A DNA stretch of 7,238 bases, from NCBI GenBank assembly GCA_028292835.1, contig JAQGLP010000348.1, forward strand, positions 1 through 7,238, given 5' to 3'. This document shows, piece after piece, positions 1 to 5,471 of the stretch (the stretch's first letter is position 1; each line of letters starts with the position of its first letter). The stretch is from Variovorax sp. Lineage in GTDB: Bacteria; Pseudomonadota; Gammaproteobacteria; Burkholderiales; Burkholderiaceae_C. Both the position numbers and the translations under genes were made by a program. A model generated the notes under the pieces. The model made no database searches and was not told where the DNA came from. It was given only the letters and a program-made list of their open reading frames with translations.

Positions 1-1360
1 CGACCGGCTTGGGGTAGGCGGCCGTGTGGCAGAAGGACTGCATGACCAGGTCGGCCGAGAAGCCCAGGCAGGCCAGGTCTTTCAGCTCGTCGCGCGTCAT
101 GGGGCCGGTGGTGTCCTGCGAGCCGACCGAGGTCATCTTGGGCTCGCAGTAGGTGCCCGGGCGCACGCCCTGGCCTTCCGGCAGGCCGCAGGCGCGGCCG
201 ACCATCTTCTGCGCGAGCGAGAAGCCCTTGCCGCTGTCAACGGGACTTTGCGGCAGGCGAAACAGCGTCGAGGCCGGCAGGCCCAGGGCCTCCCGCGCCT
301 TGGCCGTGAGGCCGCGGCCGATGATCAGCGGAATGCGGCCGCCGGCGCGCACCTCGTCGAACAGCACCTCGCTCTTGACCTTGAACTCGGCGATGACCTG
401 GCCGTCCTTCAGTGCCTTGCCTTCGTAGGGACGCAGCTCGACCACGTCGCCCATGGCCATCTGGCTCACGTCCAGCTCGATCGGCAGCGCGCCCGCGTCC
501 TCCATCGTGTTGTAGAAGATCGGCGCGATCTTGGTGCCCAGGCACACGCCGCCGAAGCGCTTGTTGGGAATGAACGGGATGTCCTCGCCGGTGAACCACA
601 GCACCGAGTTGGTGGCGCTCTTGCGCGAGGAGCCCGTGCCGACCACGTCGCCGACGTAGGCGATCAGGTGGCCCTTTTCCTTCAGCGACTCGATGAACCT
701 GACCGGGCCGCGCTTGCCGTCCTCCTCGGGCACGATGCCGGGGCGCGCGTTCTTCAGCATCGCGAGCGCATGCAGCGGGATGTCGGGGCGCGTGGTCGCA
801 TCGGGCGCGGGCGACAGGTCGTCGGTGTTGGTCTCGCCCGTGACCTTGAAGACCGTCACGGTCAGGCTCTCGGGCACCTCGGGGCGGCCGGTGAACCATT
901 CGGCGTCGGCCCAGCTCTGCAGCACGGCCTGGGCGTTCGCGTTGCCGGCGTCGGCCTTTTCCTTGACGTCGTGGAACTGGTCGAACATCAGCAGCGTCTT
1001 CTTGAGCCCTTCGGCCGCCACGGCGCCCACTTCGGCGTCGTCCAGCAGGTCGATCATCGGGCCGATGTTGTAGCCCCCGAGCATGGTGCCGAGCAGCTCG
1101 GTCGCATGCGCGCGGGTCAGCAGCAGCGTCTTCTCGGTGCCGTGCGCCACCGCCGCCAGGTAGCTGGCCTTGACCTTGGCGGCATCGTCGACGCCCGCCG
1201 GAACGCGGTGCGTGAGCAGGTTGAGCAAAAAGTCGCCGTCCTTCGACGTCGCGTTCTTGATCAGCTCGATCACTTCGCCAGTTTGCTTGGCGGTGAGGGG
1301 CAGCGGCGGAATGCCGAGCGCGGCGCGTTCGGCGACATGGTCAACGTAGGCTTGCAACAT
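1..1360 (-). CDS. acnB: Aconitate hydratase B, N-terminal 453 codons (runs off the left edge)
   Basis: Aconitase B isomerises citrate to isocitrate via cis-aconitate in the cytoplasmic TCA cycle; the family also commonly acts on 2-methylisocitrate. Translation from the ATG at 1360 begins MLQAYVDHVAERAALGIPPL, very like E. coli AcnB. The fragment covers the N-terminal HEAT-like domain (about 1-160), the swivel domain (about 161-375) and the start of the catalytic core. Visible landmarks are GETNTDDLSPAPD followed by Arg191, GTGSSRKSATNS with Ser244-Ser245-Arg246, and VGSQDTTGP with Gln415-Asp416-Thr417; these match E. coli substrate-binding positions with at most a one-residue shift. The three [4Fe-4S] cysteines lie further C-terminal, outside the window. 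Full length should be about 860 residues. No clear Shine-Dalgarno sequence precedes the ATG. It is the last visible gene of the minus-strand run and follows a stem-loop spacer. The reading frame is uninterrupted. Confidence 0.97.
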   Translation of the reverse strand, partial: MLQAYVDHVAERAALGIPPLPLTAKQTGEVIELIKNATSKDGDFLLNLLTHRVPAGVDDAAKVKASYLAAVAHGTEKTLLLTRAHATELLGTMLGGYNIGPMIDLLDDAEVGAVAAEGLKKTLLMFDQFHDVKEKADAGNANAQAVLQSWADAEWFTGRPEVPESLTVTVFKVTGETNTDDLSPAPDATTRPDIPLHALAMLKNARPGIVPEEDGKRGPVRFIESLKEKGHLIAYVGDVVGTGSSRKSATNSVLWFTGEDIPFIPNKRFGGVCLGTKIAPIFYNTMEDAGALPIELDVSQMAMGDVVELRPYEGKALKDGQVIAEFKVKSEVLFDEVRAGGRIPLIIGRGLTAKAREALGLPASTLFRLPQSPVDSGKGFSLAQKMVGRACGLPEGQGVRPGTYCEPKMTSVGSQDTTGPMTRDELKDLACLGFSADLVMQSFCHTAAYPKPV

Positions 1361-1387
1361 CTTGTTTTTCAGGAAGTTAAAACTATC

Positions 1388-1410
1388 GCCGGCCGCTCGA
1401 AGCGCCCGGC
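1388..1410 (-). terminator. Stem-loop with short T-run in the spacer before acnB
   Basis: The 78-bp spacer between the exported-protein gene and acnB contains an imperfect stem. Read on the minus strand it is GCCGG, a G/G mismatch, CGCT, loop TCG, AGCG, then CCGGC (9 pairs). It is followed after GATAG by four T (complement of 1379-1382). This resembles a weak intrinsic terminator or attenuator. Because the T-run is short and displaced by five bases, partial read-through into acnB, or an RNA structure in the acnB leader, is as likely as full termination. Confidence 0.35.
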
Positions 1411-1438
1411 AGGAACGGCGCCGCGCAGGGAGATGCTA

Positions 1439-2059
1439 TTACTTGGCGACCGAGCCAGGCTGCGGATCGGCACCTTCGAACAGGCTCTTGGGAGGGTTCT
1501 TGCGCAGCTCCTCGGCCACCGCCAGCTGCGCGGGGGCCTGGCATTCGTCGGCCAGGCGCAGGCCCTGCTTCTGGTTCATCAGCATCGACTTGTTGGCGAT
1601 TTGCAGCCACATCGCGCCGGCCCTCGGGTCTTCCAGGCGGATGGCGCCGGTGCGGCTTTCCACCGGGTGCATGCGGTATTGCGTGCCCTTGGTCGAGACG
1701 GTGAAGAAGCCGGGCTTCTTGCTGTCGGGCGTGACGGTCACGTCGGCGCCCAGCTCGCACTGGATCTTGCCGGTGTGCACGCGCTGCGCCACGGCCAGGT
1801 CGGCATCGCTCAAAGCGACGTCGGTGGCGGTGTCCACGGGCGTGACCTCTTCCACCGCCTTGGCGGCACGGCGCGTGACCTGGTGCTTTTTCTTTGCCGG
1901 GGCCTTCTCGGCCGTCTTGGTGGACTTCTGGGTCGTCTTGGTGGACTTGGCGGCCGGCTTGGCCGACTTGGCCACGGGCTTGGCGGTGTCCGCGTTCTGC
2001 GCGGTCGCCGCGAACGGCAGGGCCAGCGCGAGCGCGGCGGCCAGGGTCAATGTCTTCAT
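1439..2059 (-). CDS. Exported small protein with Lys/Ala-rich linker and possible MliC-like domain
   Basis: This encodes 206 residues of unproven function. The start chosen is the ATG at 2059, because AAGGAA sits five bases upstream and the product then begins with a typical signal peptide: MKT, a hydrophobic Leu/Ala core, and ATA-Q as a likely signal peptidase I site near residue 20. The same frame extends upstream to 2110, but that start would place charged residues before the signal peptide and overlap the preceding gene. Residues 26-60 are a low-complexity Lys/Ala/Thr/Ser stretch, like a histone-H1 tail. Residues 99-175 look folded and hold the only two cysteines, Cys101 and Cys173. Their spacing and the pattern C-x(n)-YRM-x(n)-TGA-x(n)-W-x(n)-L-x-DEC recall the periplasmic MliC/PliC lysozyme-inhibitor fold. 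That assignment is inference; the MliC lysine in the KGD region aligns with Gln153. The gene lies 26 bp after the CitE-like gene on the same strand. Confidence 0.85.
   Translation of the reverse strand: MKTLTLAAALALALPFAATAQNADTAKPVAKSAKPAAKSTKTTQKSTKTAEKAPAKKKHQVTRRAAKAVEEVTPVDTATDVALSDADLAVAQRVHTGKIQCELGADVTVTPDSKKPGFFTVSTKGTQYRMHPVESRTGAIRLEDPRAGAMWLQIANKSMLMNQKQGLRLADECQAPAQLAVAEELRKNPPKSLFEGADPQPGSVAK
1913..1948. repeat. 15-bp direct repeat, 21-bp period, in the Lys-rich linker
   Basis: CGTCTTGGTGGACTT occurs at 1913-1927 and again at 1934-1948. On the coding (minus) strand each copy encodes Lys-Ser-Thr-Lys-Thr, and the flanking DNA is also rich in near-copies encoding KSAK and KPAAK. 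This suggests the Lys-rich linker grew by slippage or small tandem duplications, so its length may vary between relatives. Confidence 0.7.
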
Positions 2060-2085
2060 GGGGATTCCTTGGATGAGCGAGGTTT

Positions 2086-3120
2086 TCAGGGGGTGCCGGG
2101 CGCGAACCATGTCTGCGCCTCGGCCGGCAGCGCGCGCCCGGTGGCGCGCGCGCGCTCGAGCACCTGCCAGAAATGACGGTAGCTCGCGCGGTCGTGCAAT
2201 GTGCCATCAAAACTGATGGGAGCCCATTGCGCATGGAGGGCGGCAGCTATGATTTTTGTAGCAATTTGAATCTGCTGCGCATCGGGTGCGAAGGCTTCGA
2301 GGATGGGGCGGATCTGGCTCGGGTGGATGCTCCACATGCGGGTGTAGCCGAATTCGCGGGACGCCCGGCGGGCGGCGGCGCGCACCACCTCGATGTCGTT
2401 GAATTCGGTTACCACGCAGTGCGAAGGCACCTTGCCGAAGGCATGGGCGGCGGAAGCGATCTCAAGCTTGGCGCGCACCACCAGCGGATGGGTGAACTGG
2501 TCCAGCCGCTGCGCCTGGACGTCGCCCCCGGCCGCCATACCCTCGGCCGGAATCGCGCCGGCGTGCGCCGAGACGAAATCCATCAGCCCGAAGCTGAGGG
2601 ATTGCACGCGCGCATGCGCGGCGATATCGAACACATTGCGCACCGCCAGCGGCGACTCGATCAGCACATGCAGCGGCAGCGCTAGGGCCCCGGCGTCGTC
2701 GAGCGCCCGCACGGCCCGCGCCACATCGGTCAGCGACTCGACCTTGGGCAGCATGAGATGGCTGAGCCGCTGGCCGGCCCGGCCGGCAATGGTCCGGATG
2801 TCGGCGTCGAACGCCGGATGGCCCACCGGATGCACGCGCGCCCCCACCCGCATGCCGGGCGCCGCGCCCAGCGCCAGTTCGGCCACCAGCGCCGCGTGCT
2901 CGGCCTCGCCGCCCACCGGGGCGCCGTCCTCGCAGTCGAGCGTGACGTCGAACACGCACGTCCCGAACTCCGCGGCCATCTCGGCCTGCAGCGCGAGGCT
3001 TTTGCGCATGCGCGCCTCGACGCCGCTGTAGTGGTCGCACACCGGCAGGACGACGGCGCCGGCCTGCGCGCCGAGCAGCACATCGCGAGGATGAAGGGAT
3101 GCTGTCGCCAAGGTCGTCAC
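2086..3120 (-). CDS. HpcH/HpaI aldolase / citrate lyase beta (CitE)-like family protein
   Basis: This 344-residue cytoplasmic protein belongs to the CitE/malyl-CoA lyase TIM-barrel superfamily, which makes or breaks C-C bonds in (usually CoA-thioester) substrates using a divalent metal. Family landmarks are LDCEDGAP (62-68), Arg95 in VGARVHP, PKVES (125-129), Glu155 in LIESPLA, Asp181 in FGLMD and WSIHPSQI (263-270). Glu155 and Asp181 are the expected Mg2+ ligands and Arg95 a likely substrate-carboxylate or CoA contact. The start is a GTG at 3120, the only ATG/GTG/TTG in this frame between the mdh stop and the conserved N-terminus. It lacks a good Shine-Dalgarno sequence. No citD or citF lies beside it, so it is unlikely to be a citrate lyase subunit; malyl-, citramalyl- or methylmalyl-CoA lyase-like activity is possible, but the substrate is unknown. 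Codons near 2245-2264 include a dispersed repeat. Confidence 0.88.
   Translation of the reverse strand: MTTLATASLHPRDVLLGAQAGAVVLPVCDHYSGVEARMRKSLALQAEMAAEFGTCVFDVTLDCEDGAPVGGEAEHAALVAELALGAAPGMRVGARVHPVGHPAFDADIRTIAGRAGQRLSHLMLPKVESLTDVARAVRALDDAGALALPLHVLIESPLAVRNVFDIAAHARVQSLSFGLMDFVSAHAGAIPAEGMAAGGDVQAQRLDQFTHPLVVRAKLEIASAAHAFGKVPSHCVVTEFNDIEVVRAAARRASREFGYTRMWSIHPSQIRPILEAFAPDAQQIQIATKIIAAALHAQWAPISFDGTLHDRASYRHFWQVLERARATGRALPAEAQTWFAPGTP
2245..2264. repeat. AGCTAT-N8-TAGCAA repeat, copy 1 (inside the CitE-like gene)
   Basis: A 20-bp element with AGCTAT and TAGCAA arms around a T-rich centre. It is identical at 16 of 20 positions to the copy at 5324-5343. GCTA and TAGC can pair. It lies in the C-terminal coding part of the CitE-like gene, where the minus strand reads through it as part of IATKIIAAALH without breaking the frame. 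From memory, similar GCTAT...ATAGC elements are common between genes in Comamonadaceae; that recollection is not checked here. Confidence 0.5.
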
Positions 3121-3312
3121 GGCTGTGTTCGCGCCATGTCGCGCTCGTCCTCGCAGCGGCAGTCGGGCAGGGTCGATGAAGCCATCAGGCGGCGAAGTAC
3201 GCGTTCCGCAGTGCCGGGACGACCGCGGAACCGGCTCCGCCGGACCGCAGGCAGCGCCCCCGGCAGAGGGTGAGCGGCCGCACGAGGCGGGCAGGCCCGG
3301 GGGCGAGCCTCA
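3121..3312 (-). other. mdh-citE intercistronic spacer with two GC-rich stem-loops
   Basis: This 192-bp spacer lies between the mdh stop and the GTG of the CitE-like gene, both on the minus strand. It starts with a second in-frame TGA (3312-3310), so mdh ends in tandem TGATGA. Two structures are visible. The first is a perfect 9-bp inverted repeat, CGCCCCCGG at 3255-3263 and CCGGGGGCG at 3297-3305, beginning 7 bases after the mdh stop and with a 33-base loop. The second, at 3225-3248, has GCGG and CCGGC arms pairing with GCCGG and CCGC around a TCC loop. Neither is followed by a T-run, so classic intrinsic termination is not indicated. mRNA stabilisation, processing or Rho-linked polarity between mdh and citE would fit. 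No promoter is obvious in the spacer. Confidence 0.45.
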
Positions 3313-4299
3313 TCACAGCAGGTGGGCGACGCCGGCCTGCTCGTCCTGCAGTTCCTTCAACGTCTTTTCGATGCGCTCCCGGCTGAAGGCGTCGATCTCG
3401 AGGCCCTCGACCAGCTTGTATTCGCCGTTCTCGCAGGTCACGGGGAAGCCGAACATCGTGTCCTTCGGAATGCCGTACTGGCCGTCCGACGGGATGCCCA
3501 TGGTGACCCACTTGCCGTTCGTGCCCAGCGCCCAGTCGCGCATGTGGTCGATGGCGGCATTGGCGGCCGAGGCGGCCGAGGACAGGCCCCGCGCCTCAAT
3601 GATGGCGGCGCCGCGCTTGCCCACGGTCGGCAGGAAGGTGTTGGCGTTCCACTCCTGGTCGTTGATCATCTTGGCCACGCTCTCGCCACCGATGGTGGCG
3701 AAGCGATAGTCGGCGTACATCGTAGGCGAGTGGTTGCCCCAGACGGTGAGCTTCTCGATGTCGGCCACCGGCTTGCCCGTCTTGGCCGCGACCTGGCTCA
3801 AGGCGCGGTTGTGGTCCAGGCGCAGCATGGCGGTGAAGTTCTTGCGGGGCAGGTCCGGCGCGCTCTTCATGGCGATGTAGGCGTTGGTATTGGCCGGGTT
3901 GCCGACCACCAGCACCTTGACGTTGCGGCTGGCCACGGCGTTGAGCGCCTTGCCCTGCGCGATGAAGATCTGGCCGTTGACGGCCAGCAGCTCGGCGCGC
4001 TCCATGCCGGGGCCGCGCGGGCGCGAGCCCACCAGCAGGGCGTAGTCGACGTCCTTGAACGCCGTCATCGGGTCACTGTGCGCCTCCATGCCCACGAGCA
4101 GCGGAAATGCGCAGTCCTGCAATTCCATCATGACGCCCTTGAGCGCCTTCTGGGCCTTTTCGTCCGGGATTTCGAGCAGTTGCAGGATGACCGGCTGGTC
4201 CTTGCCGAGCATTTCGCCAGAAGCGATGCGAAACAGCAGGGCATAACCGATTTGGCCGGCGGCACCGGTGACGGCAACGCGAACGGGCTTTTTGCTCAT
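3313..4299 (-). CDS. mdh: Malate dehydrogenase (NAD-dependent)
   Basis: This 328-residue cytoplasmic enzyme oxidises malate to oxaloacetate with NAD+ in the TCA cycle. It is of the type common in beta-proteobacteria and related to cytosolic MDHs. Visible are the Rossmann motif TGAAGQIG (11-18), the mobile substrate loop GSRPRGPGMER with Arg95 and Arg101, VGNPANTNA (132-140), LDHNRA with Asp162 and Arg165, and the catalytic histidine His190 in WGNHSPT. The start at 4299 is chosen because GGAG lies seven bases upstream and MSKKPVRVAVTGAAG is the usual N-terminus. The same frame is open back to 4380, but the extra 27 residues are Arg/Pro-rich and unlike the family. The gene ends in tandem TGATGA. 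It is first in the minus-strand run and divergent from gntR, so its promoter should lie in 4300-4509 beside the candidate operator. Length and motifs are complete. Confidence 0.97.
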   Translation of the reverse strand: MSKKPVRVAVTGAAGQIGYALLFRIASGEMLGKDQPVILQLLEIPDEKAQKALKGVMMELQDCAFPLLVGMEAHSDPMTAFKDVDYALLVGSRPRGPGMERAELLAVNGQIFIAQGKALNAVASRNVKVLVVGNPANTNAYIAMKSAPDLPRKNFTAMLRLDHNRALSQVAAKTGKPVADIEKLTVWGNHSPTMYADYRFATIGGESVAKMINDQEWNANTFLPTVGKRGAAIIEARGLSSAASAANAAIDHMRDWALGTNGKWVTMGIPSDGQYGIPKDTMFGFPVTCENGEYKLVEGLEIDAFSRERIEKTLKELQDEQAGVAHLL

Positions 4300-4347
4300 G
4301 GGAAAACTCCAGGAATGGGGTGAGGAAAAACGGGAATGGCGCCGGGG

Positions 4348-4403
4348 CGCCCGACCGGGCGGGTGCAGCTCGATCCGCACGGGCCCTGTTCGGACGGGAA
4401 CAG
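4348..4403 (-). promoter_or_regulatory. Dyads in the mdh 5' leader
   Basis: Two inverted repeats lie between the candidate operator and the mdh start. The first is CTGTTC (4386-4391) with GAACAG (4398-4403), perfect 6-bp arms around six bases. The second is CGCCC (4348-4352) with GGGCG (4357-4361), a tight GC hairpin. A minus-strand TAAAAT (complement of 4414-4419) is a possible -10 box just upstream, but no matching -35 is visible. If that is the promoter, both dyads fall in the mdh leader RNA; otherwise the CTGTTC dyad may be a protein-binding site. Evidence is positional only. Confidence 0.3.
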
Positions 4404-4446
4404 ACCGCTAAGCATTTTATGCCCAATCGCCGCCCCGACGAGAGTC

Positions 4447-4467
4447 GTCTTATGTCTTATATAAGAT
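4447..4467. promoter_or_regulatory. Candidate GntR operator: tandem plus inverted TCTTAT half-sites
   Basis: GTCTTAT is repeated head-to-tail at 4447-4453 and 4454-4460 and is followed by the inverted copy ATAAGAT at 4461-4467. The last two form a perfect 12-bp palindrome, TCTTATATAAGA, at 4455-4466. It sits in an AT-rich island of the otherwise GC-rich divergent spacer between mdh and gntR, 43 bp before the gntR ATG. GntR-family dimers bind short AT-centred palindromes next to their own genes, so autoregulation and control of mdh are the natural inference. The TATA-rich core may also overlap a promoter -10 element. Confidence 0.65.
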
Positions 4468-4509
4468 AACATCATACGTTGCCAGTTCGGCCCCGTGGGT
4501 CCCCTCGCC

Positions 4510-5277
4510 ATGCACCTTTCCTCCTCCACTGTCGCTGAAGCGCCGGGTCTGACGCCATCATTCAGCCCGCTCTACCAGCAGATCAAGTCGCTCATCCTGC
4601 AAAGCCTGCAGGCGGGCGAGTGGAAGCCGGGCGAGCCGATTCCGAGCGAAATCGAACTGGCCGCGCGTTTTCGCGTGAGCCAGGGCACGGTGCGCAAGGC
4701 GATCGACGCCCTGGCGGCCGATAACTTGGTGGTGCGCCGCCAGGGCAAGGGCACTTTCGTGGCCACGCATGCGGAGCAGCACGTGCAGTACCGCTTCCTG
4801 AAGCTGGTGCCCGACAGCGGCGACATCGACAGCGACGGCCCGGCCGAGCGCACCATCGTCGCCTGCCGGCAGCAGCACGCCGCCGCCGACGTGGCGCGTT
4901 CGCTGGCGCTGCGTGCCGGCGACACCGTGCTGCAGGTGCGCCGGGTCCTGGCCTATGGCGGCGTGCCGACCATCCTTGAAGACCTGTGGTTGCCGGGCGA
5001 TCCCTTCAAGGGCCTGACCCTGGAGCGGCTCGCGGCCTGGCCGGGGCCGATGTACGCGCTGTTCGAGACCGAATTCGGCGTGCGCATGGTGCGCGCCGAG
5101 GAAAAAATCCGTGCCGTGCTGCCCGATGCCCCGGAAGCGGCGCTGCTGGCAGTCGCCTGCGCGACACCCCTCTTGAGCGTGGAACGCGTGGCCTACACCT
5201 ACAGCGACACGCCCATGGAATTGCGTCGCGGCCTCTACCGCACCGATCGGCGCCACTACCGCAACGACCTCGGATGA
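4510..5277 (+). CDS. GntR-family transcriptional regulator, HutC type (UTRA domain)
   Basis: This encodes a 255-residue DNA-binding regulator. Residues 20-84 form the GntR winged helix: PLYQQIKSLILQSLQAG, GEPIPSEIELAARF, VSQGTVRKAIDAL as the recognition region, and the wing RRQGKGTFV. Residues from about 94 to the end match the UTRA ligand-binding fold of the HutC subfamily, with the typical ARSLALRAGDTVLQVRRVLAYGG region and the C-terminal YTYSDTPMELRRGLYRTDRRHY. The ligand is unknown; a dicarboxylate, tricarboxylate or related metabolite is a guess from context. The ATG at 4510 is used; a GTG at 4495 in the same frame is possible, and neither has a convincing Shine-Dalgarno sequence. It is divergent from mdh, next to the candidate operator, and collinear with sdhCDA 194 bp downstream, so it probably regulates TCA genes and itself. 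Confidence 0.93.
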   Translation: MHLSSSTVAEAPGLTPSFSPLYQQIKSLILQSLQAGEWKPGEPIPSEIELAARFRVSQGTVRKAIDALAADNLVVRRQGKGTFVATHAEQHVQYRFLKLVPDSGDIDSDGPAERTIVACRQQHAAADVARSLALRAGDTVLQVRRVLAYGGVPTILEDLWLPGDPFKGLTLERLAAWPGPMYALFETEFGVRMVRAEEKIRAVLPDAPEAALLAVACATPLLSVERVAYTYSDTPMELRRGLYRTDRRHYRNDLG

Positions 5278-5471
5278 AACACCCATCCAAAATGTCCTTG
5301 CCGTGCGTCCTGCGGGCGCCTCCAGCTATCTTTTTAATAGCAAAAGATCCGTGGTACGGACCGCTTGCCCTGTGTGAGCCTGGCAATGCTGCATTGCAAT
5401 AGAATTTTGCGTCGTTTGCGTTCCGGCAAACAACGCGCCGCCTTTTTGTAAACGCCACGAAAGCCATTCTC
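5278..5471 (+). promoter_or_regulatory. gntR-sdhC intergenic region: candidate sdh promoter and several dyads
   Basis: This 194-bp gap should hold the sdh promoter. A TAGAAT at 5400-5405 is a candidate -10 without a convincing -35. Just before it is a near-continuous palindrome, GCAATGC-T-GCATTGC (5383-5397). Just after it is a longer dyad: GTTTGC (5414-5419) with GCAAAC (5426-5431), extended by GCGT (5409-5412) with ACGC (5433-5436) across one mismatch, and followed by five T at 5443-5447. Upstream, ATCTTTT (5328-5334) pairs with AAAAGAT (5342-5348), and TCCGT (5348-5352) with ACGGA (5356-5360). They may be operators, a leader hairpin or the end of the gntR transcript. The TCTTAT operator motif is not seen here. 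Confidence 0.45.
5324..5343. repeat. AGCTAT-N8-TAGCAA repeat, copy 2 (intergenic)
   Basis: This is the second copy of the 20-bp element found at 2245-2264, here between gntR and sdhC. GCTAT (5325-5329) and ATAGC (5337-5341) form perfect 5-bp arms around seven bases. It overlaps another dyad, ATCTTTT with AAAAGAT, so the RNA could fold in two alternative ways. The surrounding CGCCTCC just before it may belong to a longer element. Confidence 0.5.

Noticed and set aside
26..2176. Plus-strand open frame of 716 codons
   Set aside because: It is antisense to acnB and the exported-protein gene, is rich in Arg/Ala/Gly/His/Gln and matches no family. Such long antisense frames are expected opposite GC-rich coding DNA.
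1383..2234. Minus-strand 283-codon frame overlapping the exported-protein gene
   Set aside because: It is shifted relative to the frame with signal peptide and ribosome site, has Arg/Pro/Gly-rich composition and would overlap the CitE-like gene.
3322..4323. Plus-strand open frame of 333 codons opposite mdh
   Set aside because: It is an antisense shadow of a certain mdh gene, with biased composition and no recognisable domain.
4300..4380. Upstream extension of mdh by 27 codons
   Set aside because: The extra residues are unlike any malate dehydrogenase N-terminus, and the start at 4299 has a well-spaced GGAG.
4558..5286. Minus-strand open frame of 242 codons opposite gntR
   Set aside because: The plus-strand GntR/UTRA protein is clearly real; this frame is His/Gln/Arg-rich and has no domain.
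5272..5288. GGATG/CATCC hairpin at the gntR stop codon as a terminator
   Set aside because: It has only five pairs with a seven-base loop and no T-run after it; too weak to call.
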